45,216 nucleotides of DNA from Actinomadura sp. HBU206391 (lineage in GTDB: Bacteria > Actinomycetota > Actinomycetes > Streptosporangiales > Streptosporangiaceae), in contig NZ_JABVEB010000037.1 in NCBI RefSeq assembly GCF_014323665.1, positions 1 through 45,216 on the forward strand. Direction: 5' to 3'. The position numbers and the translations under genes are program-made. The first letter of the stretch is position 1, and each line of letters opens with the position of its first letter. Below, piece by piece: positions 27,554-34,813 of the stretch. The notes below the pieces were generated by a model. The model was not told where the DNA came from. It saw nothing but the letters and a program-made list of their open reading frames with translations, and made no database searches.

Positions 27554-27778
27554 CTAGGCGCAATAAAAGTTGCGGAACTGACACCCGGTAGAGGAACAGT
27601 AGACCGGGATCCCATTGCAACCGCCGTCGCACAACTTGGTGTAGGCCTTGGAACCCACACAGTAACAATGCTGATAGAAGCATCCGCAGGACGGGCGGTC
27701 GCAGAAGTCGGCGAACGCCTCACCGCGGGGCATGAACAGGGCCAGCATCCGGTCGGCCAGCCGGTTGACCATGACCAT
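27554..27778 (-). CDS. Ten-cysteine exported peptide precursor (candidate)
   Basis: 74 residues from the ATG at 27778, chosen because GAGG stands six bases upstream; ATGs at 27790, 27781 and 27772 are alternatives. The leader (1-23, MVMVNRLADRMLALFMPR then GEAFA) has a short hydrophobic core and ends in A-F-A, a signal-peptidase-type site. The predicted mature 51 residues (DFCDRPSCGCFYQHCYC...) contain all ten Cys, at 26, 31, 33, 38, 40, 50, 54, 61, 66 and 73, enough for five disulfides, with five Tyr and no Trp. It resembles no characterised family I can name. Neighbours are an S26 peptidase, a MauE-like protein, a MauD-like thioredoxin and an ABC exporter, suggesting an exported, proteolytically trimmed, disulfide-rich peptide. 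Confidence 0.75.
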   Translation of the reverse strand: MVMVNRLADRMLALFMPRGEAFADFCDRPSCGCFYQHCYCVGSKAYTKLCDGGCNGIPVYCSSTGCQFRNFYCA

Positions 27779-28058
27779 CATTCGCCTCATCTCGAACCCG
27801 CAAACGACACTACTACCTACAACTATTGCCTATTTAGGGCAGAAATCGCCATTTCAGTGCACATCCTAGAAGGCGGTCGCCGCCGCGTGTCAACCCATGA
27901 TCATGTTTTGACGGAAAAGAGCGTTTTATCCCATTTAAGGTCTCCCGTTTGTGACGGCGTTGCCCTGCCGGGAAACTTTGTGCACACTGGGCGCTGATCT
28001 TGTCCCTGGTGCGGTGCCCTGAGGTCTTCATTCGTCTCACGGCAGGCAAGGATCGTTG
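27779..28058. promoter_or_regulatory. Divergent promoter region of the Cys-rich peptide system
   Basis: About 280 bp between the peptide gene (minus) and the MauE-like gene (plus), clearly more AT-rich than the surrounding genes, as expected for two divergent promoters. A TTGACG at about 27907-27912 is a possible plus-strand -35. I see no operator I would name, and no regulator gene is adjacent. Confidence 0.45.
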
Positions 28059-28577
28059 ATGGCTTATCTCGTGATGACGCTTCGGGCCCTGGTCGCGGGG
28101 GTTTTCCTGGTCTCCTTCGTCGGCAAGGTCCGAAGCCGGGAGGCCTTCACCGGTTTCGCCGGGTCGGTGCGGCGTATCGGGCGGGTTCCCCGCCGGTTCG
28201 CGACGCCGGTGGCGGTGGGCGTCATCGCGGTCGAGTCGGGAATCGTCGTCTTGACGGCCGTCCCGGCGACCGGGATGGTCGGGCTCGTGTCGGCCGGCGT
28301 GGTGCTGACGGTGTTCGCGATCGCGCTGGCGACCGCGTTGCGCCGCGGGGCGGCCGAGCCCTGCCGGTGCTTCGGTGTGCGCGAGGAACCCATCGCCTGG
28401 CGGCACGTCGTGCGCAACATCGTGCTCGCCGCGTGCGCACTGGGAGGTGCGGCGCTCACCCCGGGCGTCGAAGGCGCCTCGATCCAGCCGGCCGCCGTGC
28501 CGCTGTGCCTGCTGGTGGCGGCCGCCTTCGTCGGCGTCGTCGCCGGGCTCGACGACCTGATGTTCCTTTTTCGCTGA
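28059..28577 (+). CDS. MauE/DoxX-family membrane redox protein
   Basis: 172 residues with about four membrane helices. It begins AYLVMTLRALVAGVFLVSFVGKVRS, the MauE/DoxX start with the conserved Lys, and has the characteristic EPCRCFG motif (CxC, about residues 102 and 104). In methylamine utilisation MauE, with MauD, is needed to form the six disulfides of the MADH light chain. No other mau gene is here, so the likely client is the ten-Cys peptide encoded divergently. The ATG at 28059 follows AAGGA; the thioredoxin gene follows after 29 bp. Confidence 0.88.
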   Translation: MAYLVMTLRALVAGVFLVSFVGKVRSREAFTGFAGSVRRIGRVPRRFATPVAVGVIAVESGIVVLTAVPATGMVGLVSAGVVLTVFAIALATALRRGAAEPCRCFGVREEPIAWRHVVRNIVLAACALGGAALTPGVEGASIQPAAVPLCLLVAAAFVGVVAGLDDLMFLFR

Positions 28578-28606
28578 ATCCCCTCTGGTCGGAAAGGTCG
28601 TGCTCC

Positions 28607-29155
28607 ATGACCCTCGTGGTCGCCGCCATCGTCGTGCTGGGCGGGCTCGTCGCCCTGAACCTGCTGTTGACCTTCGGGATTGTGAGGAGGCTGCGGACCT
28701 ACGAAAGCGAACGGTCCCAGGGACACGGCATGTCCGAGAAAGCACCCGGCCTGCCCCTGGGCGCCGAGGTCTCCGCCTTCACCGCCGAGACGACACAGGG
28801 CCGAAAGGTCACCGCCGAAGACCTGTCCGGGGAAAGGACGCTGGTCGGGTTCTTCAGCACCGACTGCGGAGTCTGCCTGCCGAGAGTGCCGTCCTTCGTG
28901 GCGGCGGTCCGTGACCGGTCCGCCGAGACCACTCGTGCGCTGGCCGTCATCAAGAGCGGGGACGAGGATCCCGCGGAGTTGCTCGCCGCGCTGAAGGACG
29001 ACGTCGAGGTCGTCCTGCACACCGGCCCCGGCGGCATAGGCAGCGCGTTCGCGGCCGACGCCTTTCCCTGGTTCTATCTGGTCGGCCCCGACGCGACCAT
29101 CCTCGGCAGCGGTTACGAGGTCGAACAGTGCCTGACCGAGCCCGCACGGGTGTAG
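28607..29155 (+). CDS. Membrane-anchored MauD/TlpA-like thioredoxin
   Basis: 182 residues: an N-terminal membrane anchor (VVAAIVVLGGLVALNLLLTFG), a linker, then a redoxin domain starting near AEVSAFTAET. The active site is FFSTDCGVCLPRVP with Cys87 and Cys90 (CGVC); the cis-Pro region is probably FPWFYLVGP. Anchor plus redoxin is the MauD layout. The domain should face outside the membrane and hand electrons or disulfides to or from the MauE-like partner. The next gene begins inside its 3' end, so the two are coupled. Confidence 0.87.
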   Translation: MTLVVAAIVVLGGLVALNLLLTFGIVRRLRTYESERSQGHGMSEKAPGLPLGAEVSAFTAETTQGRKVTAEDLSGERTLVGFFSTDCGVCLPRVPSFVAAVRDRSAETTRALAVIKSGDEDPAELLAALKDDVEVVLHTGPGGIGSAFAADAFPWFYLVGPDATILGSGYEVEQCLTEPARV

Positions 29156-30978
29156 GACCGCCCGCCGCTGCGCCGGAATCACCCGTCCGGTCGTTGCGGG
29201 CGACCATCTCCCTGGTCTGGCGGGCCGGCCCGGCCTTTCTGCTGATCCAGATGGCCGGCGCGGTCGTGACGGGAGCGGCACCGGTGGCCATCGCCTGGCT
29301 CACCAAGCTGCTGATCGACCGGCTCGTCGCGGGTTCCGGCCCGTCGGTCACGGTCCTGGCCGCCCTGCTCGCCACCGCGGGCGGGGCGATGGCGCTGCTG
29401 CCCATCGTCACCGCCTTCGTCCACCGTGAGCAGCAACGCCGGATCGTACGCCACACCAGCGACGAGTTGTTCGTCGCCGTGTGCCGCATGCAGGGGCTGG
29501 CGAGGCTGGAGAACCCGGAGTTCCACAACCGGCTCCAGCTCGCGCAGCAGTCCGGCCAGGCCACGCCACAGGTCGTCGTCGAGTCCGCCCTCGCCCTCGT
29601 GCGCGGGGCCGTGACCATCGCCGGCTTCCTCGGCGTTCTCAGCACCGTTGACCCGCTGCTGACCGTACTCGTGTCCGGCGCGGCCCTGCCCGAACTGCTG
29701 GTGCAGTTCCGGCTTGGGCGGCGACGCACCTCCATGATGTGGGAGATCGCGCCGAGCGAACGCCGGCGGATCTTCTACCAGCGACTTGCGACCGACCATC
29801 AGGCGGCCAAAGAGATCCGGCTGTTCGGGGTCGGTCCCTTCCTGCGCGGCCGCATGCTGGGCGAGCTCACCACCGCTCAGCGGGCGGAACGCCGGCTGGA
29901 TCTGCTGTCCATCCGCTACAACGCCGCGCTGACCGCCCTCAGCGCGATCGTCGCCGGGGCGTGCCTGATCATGATGGTGTCGCAGGTCGCGGCAGGCCGG
30001 GCCGACGTCGGCGACCTGGCCGTCCTCACCGCCGCCGTGGCCGGCCTGCAGTCCTCGCTGACGGGCATCGTGATCCAGCTCGCCCAGCTCAACGAGGCAT
30101 TGATTCTCGCCGGGCACTATGTGCACGTCGTCAGCACCGGGCCCGACCTGTCCGAGCCCTCAACCGGTGGTGAAGTGCGCCCGCTCGCGCGCGGCATCGA
30201 ACTGCGCGACGTGTGGTTCCGCTACGGCCAGGACCACCCGTGGGTGCTTCGCGGAGTGGATCTGACCATCCCGTACGGGCAGAGCGTGGCCGTGGTCGGG
30301 CTCAACGGCGCGGGCAAGAGCACGATCGTCAAGCTGCTGTGCCGGTTGTACGACCCAGAGCGCGGCAGCGTTCGTTGGGACGACACCGACCTGCGCGACT
30401 TCAAGGTCGCTGACCTGCGCAGCCGCATCGGGGCGGTGTTCCAGGACTACATGGCCTATGACCTCACCGCCGCCGAGAACATCGCCGTGGGCGACATCGG
30501 CGCGCTCGACGAACCGGAACGGATCCACGCCGCGGCCCGGTGGGCGGAGGTCCACGACAAGCTCACCGGCCTGCCGCGCGGCTACGACACCATGCTGTCG
30601 CGGTTCTTCGCCCCCGACGACGAGGAGGACGCGGCACAGGGCCTGCTCCTGTCCGGCGGGCAATGGCAACGTCTCGCGCTCGCTCGAGCCGTCATCCGCA
30701 CCGCCACCTCTGACCTCCTCATCCTCGATGAACCGAGCTCCGGCCTCGACCCGGACGCCGAGTACGCCGTGCACGAGAGGCTGCGCGGGCACCGCGCCGG
30801 GCGCACCAGCCTGCTGATCTCCCATCGCCTCAACACCGTCCGCGGTGCGGACCACATCGTCGTGCTCGCCGACGGCGAGGTGGCCGAGCAGGGCACCCAT
30901 GACCAGCTCATGAAGCTCGGCGGCGAGTACGCCAGGCTCTTCACTCGGCAGGCCGCCGGTTTCCAGCTGGACGGGTAG
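29128..30978 (+). CDS. ABC exporter (membrane-ATPase fusion), peptide-export type
   Basis: 616 residues. Residues about 25-330 hold six membrane helices; the rest is the nucleotide-binding domain with Walker A GLNGAGKST (about 390-399), signature LLLSGGQWQRLALARA (about 506), Walker B DLLILDEPSSGLD (about 528) and the H-loop SHRLNT. There is no N-terminal C39 peptidase, so leader cleavage must be done by another protein, consistent with the S26 peptidase across the promoter. The half-transporter architecture is like exporters of lantibiotics and lasso peptides. The GTG at 29128 overlaps the thioredoxin gene by 28 bp. Confidence 0.9.
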   Translation: MPDRARTGVGPPAAAPESPVRSLRATISLVWRAGPAFLLIQMAGAVVTGAAPVAIAWLTKLLIDRLVAGSGPSVTVLAALLATAGGAMALLPIVTAFVHREQQRRIVRHTSDELFVAVCRMQGLARLENPEFHNRLQLAQQSGQATPQVVVESALALVRGAVTIAGFLGVLSTVDPLLTVLVSGAALPELLVQFRLGRRRTSMMWEIAPSERRRIFYQRLATDHQAAKEIRLFGVGPFLRGRMLGELTTAQRAERRLDLLSIRYNAALTALSAIVAGACLIMMVSQVAAGRADVGDLAVLTAAVAGLQSSLTGIVIQLAQLNEALILAGHYVHVVSTGPDLSEPSTGGEVRPLARGIELRDVWFRYGQDHPWVLRGVDLTIPYGQSVAVVGLNGAGKSTIVKLLCRLYDPERGSVRWDDTDLRDFKVADLRSRIGAVFQDYMAYDLTAAENIAVGDIGALDEPERIHAAARWAEVHDKLTGLPRGYDTMLSRFFAPDDEEDAAQGLLLSGGQWQRLALARAVIRTATSDLLILDEPSSGLDPDAEYAVHERLRGHRAGRTSLLISHRLNTVRGADHIVVLADGEVAEQGTHDQLMKLGGEYARLFTRQAAGFQLDG

Positions 30979-31027
30979 CGGAAGACGACGCGAGCGACGC
31001 CGACGCCGTCCTCGACGGCCGTCAGGT

Positions 31028-31053
31028 CACCGCCACCCGGCTGCGGCGCCTCC
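31028..31053 (+). repeat. Short duplicate of the dnaE2 3' end
   Basis: This 26-base stretch matches dnaE2 26968-26993 at 25 positions and reads in frame as TATRLRRL, the same residues as in DnaE2, followed soon by a stop. It lies in the 123 bp gap between the ABC exporter and the GNAT gene. It may be a fragment of a duplicated dnaE2 tail. Confidence 0.5.
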
Positions 31054-31101
31054 GGCCGCCGTGGCCGTGACCTCGGAACCGGGTTCCGGCCCGGCCCTAC
31101 G

Positions 31102-31623
31102 ATGGGTTCGGTGGAAGAGATCATCACATATCTGCAGATGACCAGTGCCGACGAGCTGAACCCGGCACGGCCGGTGCCCGGGATGGTCCTCGAGCGGATC
31201 GACCGCGCCTCCCCCCTCATCGCGGCGACGCAGGTCCGGATCGGTGCCCCGCACGGCTGGCCCAGCGCAGTGCGGTCGGACGAGGAATGGACCGAATGGC
31301 TCTCCCATCCGCTGCGCCAGTACTGGAGCATCCGGTACGAGAACGAGCTCGCCGGAATCACCGACCTCGAACCGCAATCAGACGGCGAAGTGGAGATCAC
31401 CACCTTCGGTCTGCTCCCCGAATTCGTCGGCAGAGGGCTGGGCGGCCACGCGCTGACCCTGACCGTCAGGCAGGCATGGGCGGTCGAGCCGCTCGGCGCA
31501 GCGTCAGTGAGCCGGGTGTGGCTGCACACCTCGACCATGGATCATCCGAACGCGCTGGCCAACTACCGTCGTCGCGGCTTCCGCCCCTACCGGACCCGGG
31601 TGAGGCGGCACGACGACGCCTGA
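31102..31623 (+). CDS. GNAT-family N-acetyltransferase
   Basis: 173 residues. The acetyl-CoA binding motif is TFGLLPEFVGRGLGGHALTLTVRQAW (R-G-L-G-G), followed by the late strand and helix VWLHTSTMDHPNALANYRRRGFRPYR typical of GNAT proteins. Substrate unknown; cytoplasmic. It stands alone after the ABC exporter, so a link to that system is not supported. Confidence 0.88.
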   Translation: MGSVEEIITYLQMTSADELNPARPVPGMVLERIDRASPLIAATQVRIGAPHGWPSAVRSDEEWTEWLSHPLRQYWSIRYENELAGITDLEPQSDGEVEITTFGLLPEFVGRGLGGHALTLTVRQAWAVEPLGAASVSRVWLHTSTMDHPNALANYRRRGFRPYRTRVRRHDDA

Positions 31624-31632
31624 GAACGGCGG

Positions 31633-32289
31633 CTACGGGCTGCCGTTCGTCAGCAGCAGGTAGAAGACGTCGTCGCGGTAGAACAGCGACGCGGTGTCGG
31701 AGTCACCGCCGTCGAAGTAGGCGGGATCCTCCGGCGGCTCGCCGGTGTGGTAGCCGGTCGAGCACAGGAAGTCCGGCCGGACGGAGACGAAGGACCATCC
31801 GGTTCGTGACCAGTCGCTTCGGGCGCCGTCGCCGGTGACCGGCCGGGAACCGGGATCGAGCACCTCTCGCATGAAGGCTTCGACCAGGCCCTTGGCCCGC
31901 TCCCTGCCGAGATGTCGCCGGTAGGGACTGGAGGAGTCGCAGAGCATCCACACCAGCCGGTCGGCGAACCCCGCCGCGTCGAGCCGGTCCAGTGTCAGGG
32001 CGCCGCTCCCGCGCACCAGCGAGCCCGTTCCGCCGGCCGCGAACCCGCCCGTCTCCGGTACATGCTCCTGCAGGTTGTACCAGCCCCGTATCCGATCGGC
32101 GGCGAGCATCATCTCGAGGAACAGGGGGTCCTCGAGGAAGGAGCCCAGCGTCGCCGCCGCATTCTGATCGTTCAACGGCGCGTCGGAGCGGGCCTTGAGG
32201 AGCAGAGTGTTGCTGTTCATGACCGCGTCCGCGGCCGACAGGAAGGCGTCGATCGCCGGGCGATCGAGGTCGGCCCGCAGGCTGCGCAT
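31633..32289 (-). CDS. Hypothetical protein, 218 residues
   Basis: I do not recognise the family. It has no signal peptide or membrane helix and looks mostly helical in the first 130 residues (AIDAFLSAADAVMNSNTLLLKARSD; RLVWMLCDSSSPYRRHLGRERAKGLVEAFMREVL), then a beta-rich end (WSFVSVRPDFLCSTGYHTGEPPEDPAYFDGG, SLFYRDDVFYLLLTNG). The coding signal is good (high GC at third positions) and the ATG at 32289 follows GGATGAG. It is convergent with the GNAT gene, 9 bp apart. Confidence 0.75.
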   Translation of the reverse strand: MRSLRADLDRPAIDAFLSAADAVMNSNTLLLKARSDAPLNDQNAAATLGSFLEDPLFLEMMLAADRIRGWYNLQEHVPETGGFAAGGTGSLVRGSGALTLDRLDAAGFADRLVWMLCDSSSPYRRHLGRERAKGLVEAFMREVLDPGSRPVTGDGARSDWSRTGWSFVSVRPDFLCSTGYHTGEPPEDPAYFDGGDSDTASLFYRDDVFYLLLTNGSP

Positions 32290-32414
32290 CGGCTCATCCT
32301 ATGAGGCCTGACGTCCCGGACGGCCGGGCCGGGCCCCGCCCGCCGCCCTCGCCCGGGCCGCCGTCCCCAAGAGCGGATCCGACGCCATCCAACACGTGAG
32401 CCCCCGCACCTCAC

Positions 32415-32487
32415 CCGTGATCATGCAGTTAATCGCGTGCAACACCCATAGCGGGGCCTGACGGTGCGAACAACTGCATGATCACGG
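32415..32487. repeat. Dispersed repeat hairpin 1
   Basis: CCGTGATCATGCAGTT (32415-32430) and its exact complement AACTGCATGATCACGG (32472-32487) enclose 41 bases. With two mismatches the pairing extends a further six bases on each side. Part of the 357 bp gene-free region 32290-32646. Confidence 0.85.
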
Positions 32488-32510
32488 AAGTAGGGGTGCG
32501 ACCTCGTCGC

Positions 32511-32577
32511 GTGATCATGCACTTGTTCGCGCACACCCCTGACAAGCCGTCGTAATGCGGAACAACTGCATGATCAC
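32511..32577. repeat. Dispersed repeat hairpin 2
   Basis: The left arm 32511-32528 pairs with 32560-32577 at 17 of 18 positions around a 31-base loop. The arm sequence (GTGATCATGCACTTGTTC) is the same element as hairpin 1 with one change. The two hairpins lie 23 bp apart. Confidence 0.85.
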
Positions 32578-32599
32578 GGGCAGGGGCCGGGGGGCGCGG

Positions 32600-32615
32600 T
32601 GCCACGACCGTGGCA
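32600..32615 (-). terminator. Palindrome downstream of the ATPase gene
   Basis: TGCCACG-ac-CGTGGCA, perfect 7 bp arms, 31-46 bp past the stop of the gene at 32647-33066. It could be a compact terminator or a protein site. Confidence 0.4.
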
Positions 32616-32646
32616 ACGGGCACTCAGGCCACCCATGAAACGCCCG

Positions 32647-33066
32647 TCATCTGAGCAGTGCCCATACGGTCTTACCTCCCTCGGTCTCGTACCAGCCGAA
32701 GTCGATGGCCAGTGATCGGACGATGTTCAGACCCCTGCCGGATTCGGATCGGAAGTCCGGCTCCCGGGGAACGGGCGGCTCCGGGGACGAGTCCCAGACC
32801 TCCAGCAGCGGGCGGCCGTGATGAGGACCCAGGAACAGCCGGATCCGGCCCAGGGCACCGGGGGAGGCAGAGGCCGTCGCCCTGACGGCGTTGGTGACCA
32901 GTTCCGAGACGATCTGGCTCGCGTCTTCGATCCGGTCGGCGTACCGAAGGCTGATCAGCTGATGCCTGACGAAGACCCGCGCGATGGCCACAGATTGCGG
33001 AACAGGTACCAGATTCACCTCTAGCCGCACCTTTCCCGGCACACCGATAATTGCACCCATTTCCAC
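32647..33066 (-). CDS. HATPase anti-sigma-like ATP-binding protein
   Basis: 139 residues of the GHKL ATPase fold in its RsbW/SpoIIAB-like short form. The N box is DASQIVSELVTNAV, the G1 box LLEVWDSSPEPPVP, and the G2 box ESGRGLNIVRSL. Such proteins are abundant in actinomycetes beside XRE-DUF5753 and DUF397 genes, exactly the arrangement here (divergent, 96 bp apart). The role is presumably regulatory; the target is unknown. Confidence 0.88.
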   Translation of the reverse strand: MEMGAIIGVPGKVRLEVNLVPVPQSVAIARVFVRHQLISLRYADRIEDASQIVSELVTNAVRATASASPGALGRIRLFLGPHHGRPLLEVWDSSPEPPVPREPDFRSESGRGLNIVRSLAIDFGWYETEGGKTVWALLR

Positions 33067-33162
33067 CGCCCTTGCTCATTGCCGTTCCCGCTGACAAGAG
33101 TGGTGCGCTCGGGCTAACTTGTCGCGTATCGATAACACTCCCGACACATCTGAGAGCCACAT

Positions 33163-33981
33163 ATGCCCCCCGTCGAGTACCTGAACCCGGATACCTCGTT
33201 CAAGCACTGGATCGCCTCGGACCTGCGATTCTTCCGAGAGCGAGATGGGCGCTCGCTGTCCCAGATGGCCCTGGTCATGGGCTGCAACCGGCATACTGTG
33301 TCGAACATCGAGCACGCCCGCGACGGCTGGAACATGAACGAGCACCAAGCCGAGCGACTCGATTCCTGCTTACGACTCAACGGGCATTTTCAGCGACTTG
33401 TTCGGTATGCCAGGACCGCACACGACCCTGACTGGTTCGGGGACTACGCCGAGCGAGAGGCCCGGGCGCTGATCATCCGCACGTACCGGCTCTCATTGAT
33501 CCCCGGGCTCTTCCAGACCCCCGAATACGCCCGAGCCTTGATCACGGCCTTCCAGATGGTCGAAGACATCGAAGCGGCCGTGGAAGGTCGTATGAAAAGG
33601 CAAGAGGTCCTCACCCGGCAAAAACGACCACTCGTATGGGTGCTGCTCGATGAGAACCTGCTGTTCCGCCCCGTGGGCGACCCACAGATCATGCGCGATC
33701 AATTGGCCCGGCTGCGGGACGCGGCGGAATTACCGCATGTGACGATACGGGTCGTACCACAGCGAGCCGGCCTCCACCTCGGCCTGGACGGTTCCTTCAA
33801 CAGCTTGACCATGGAAACCGGTGAGCTTGTCTTCGTCGAAGCACCCGGAGGCGGACGACTGGTCCAGGAAAGCGGCGAAGTACGGGACTTCGGGGTACGT
33901 TGGGACCGAATTGGCGCAAGCGCCCTACCATGGGATGCTTCGCGAGATCTCATCATCAAAGCGATGGAGGGGTTCTCATGA
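33163..33981 (+). CDS. XRE-family regulator with DUF5753 domain
   Basis: 272 residues. The N-terminal helix-turn-helix (about 14-70: RFFRERDGRSLSQMALVMGCNRHTVSNIEHAR) is followed by DUF5753 (YRLSLIPGLFQTPEYARALI, LVWVLLDENLLFRPVGD, ITIRVVP-like VTIRVVPQRAGLHLGLDGSF). This is the actinomycete developmental/antibiotic regulator type (WhiJ/AbaA-locus-like). Its stop overlaps the DUF397 gene start (ATGA). The N-terminal extension before the HTH (PPVEYLNPDTSFKHW) is short and normal. Confidence 0.92.
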   Translation: MPPVEYLNPDTSFKHWIASDLRFFRERDGRSLSQMALVMGCNRHTVSNIEHARDGWNMNEHQAERLDSCLRLNGHFQRLVRYARTAHDPDWFGDYAEREARALIIRTYRLSLIPGLFQTPEYARALITAFQMVEDIEAAVEGRMKRQEVLTRQKRPLVWVLLDENLLFRPVGDPQIMRDQLARLRDAAELPHVTIRVVPQRAGLHLGLDGSFNSLTMETGELVFVEAPGGGRLVQESGEVRDFGVRWDRIGASALPWDASRDLIIKAMEGFS

Positions 33982-34172
33982 TCACCTGGCGGAAGGCCGG
34001 CCGCAGCGGCGGCGGAGGCGCAGGCAGCCAGGAGTGCGTCGAGGCGGCCCGGCTCGACGACGGCGTCGGCCTCAGGGACAGCAAGGATCCGGACACCGGC
34101 CACCTGACCGTCTCACCAGGCGCCTTCGGCGATCTGCTCGGCCGTATCCGCGCCGGAGACCTCGACCTCTAG
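33978..34172 (+). CDS. DUF397 small protein
   Basis: 64 residues, partner of the preceding XRE gene, with which it overlaps by 4 bp. It has the family elements WRKAGRSGG...ECVEAARL, VGLRDSKDPDTGHLTVSPGAF and a final LLGRIRAGDLDL. In studied loci these small proteins bind or counteract the DUF5753 regulator. Confidence 0.9.
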   Translation: MITWRKAGRSGGGGAGSQECVEAARLDDGVGLRDSKDPDTGHLTVSPGAFGDLLGRIRAGDLDL

Positions 34173-34378
34173 AGGTCTAGCCGGATGCCGCCGATCCTGG
34201 CGCTCCTAGGCGACCGAGGCCTGGAGGGATCGGTGGGGATGATCTCTGCCGCATCGAAGCGCTGTTCGAGCTCCTCGTGGCCGTACTGCCTGCGGAACGC
34301 GATCTCCGCGGCCGTGACGGGCAAGGTCCACGATCCGTGACGCCTGGTCCCGTAGGGGCACTGGACGACCGCGTACAA
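34169..34378 (-). CDS. Possible small unannotated protein
   Basis: An open frame of up to 69 residues if it starts at the TTG at 34378. The sequence is protein-like (VVQCPYGTRRHGSWTLPVTAAEIAFRRQYGHEELEQRFDAAEIIP) with suitable third-position GC, and it lies directly downstream of the helix-hairpin-helix gene. No family is recognised, the start is unclear and no ribosome site is seen. Confidence 0.3.
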   Translation of the reverse strand: MYAVVQCPYGTRRHGSWTLPVTAAEIAFRRQYGHEELEQRFDAAEIIPTDPSRPRSPRSARIGGIRLDL

Positions 34379-34401
34379 GGCGATGGGGACGGGGTGGGCG
34401 G

Positions 34402-34608
34402 CTATCGGTCCCGGAAGGAAAGGCCACGCTCTTCGAGGGCCGCGCGGAGAATGCCCATCGCCTTCGGGCCCATGCCGTGCAGTTTCATGAGGTCCGGTTC
34501 CCGTACCTCGGCGAACTGCTCGAGACGTACATAGCCGGCACCGGCCAATGCGCGCCGTGCCGGTGCACCGATCTTCACCGGAAGATCGGTTTCGCCTTCG
34601 GCCACCAT
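34402..34608 (-). CDS. Small helix-hairpin-helix protein (RNAP alpha-CTD-like)
   Basis: 68 residues. APARRALAGAGYVRLEQFAEVREPDLMKLHGMGPKAMGILRAALEERGLSF is the tandem helix-hairpin-helix pattern of the RNA polymerase alpha C-terminal domain and of small DNA-binding proteins. The ATG at 34608 follows GAGAGGGGG. It may bind DNA; no partner is evident. Confidence 0.8.
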   Translation of the reverse strand: MVAEGETDLPVKIGAPARRALAGAGYVRLEQFAEVREPDLMKLHGMGPKAMGILRAALEERGLSFRDR

Positions 34609-34813
34609 GTCCCCCTCTCGATGGCGGACCGAGCCGGCCGTCCGCCGCTGAGACGCCCGACCCGTTTCCAGACCAAGCCACCAGCCTTTTACCGGACTCC
34701 CCGGCGATTACCCGGACCGGACTCGCACCGGCAGGCGACGACGCTTACGCACAACAAGATCCACCGTTGCGTCACGGCTTCACCTCCTGCGCTGCTGAGC
34801 GCACGAGATCATC

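Noticed and set aside
27554..27778. Interpretation as methylamine dehydrogenase light chain (MauA)
   Set aside because: The peptide has no Trp for the TTQ cofactor, is shorter than MauA, and no mauB, mauG or cytochrome gene is present.
27554..30978. Interpretation as a lanthipeptide or lasso peptide cluster
   Set aside because: No dehydratase, cyclase, asparagine-synthetase-like protein, RRE-peptidase or radical-SAM gene is present; the maturation genes are redox proteins.
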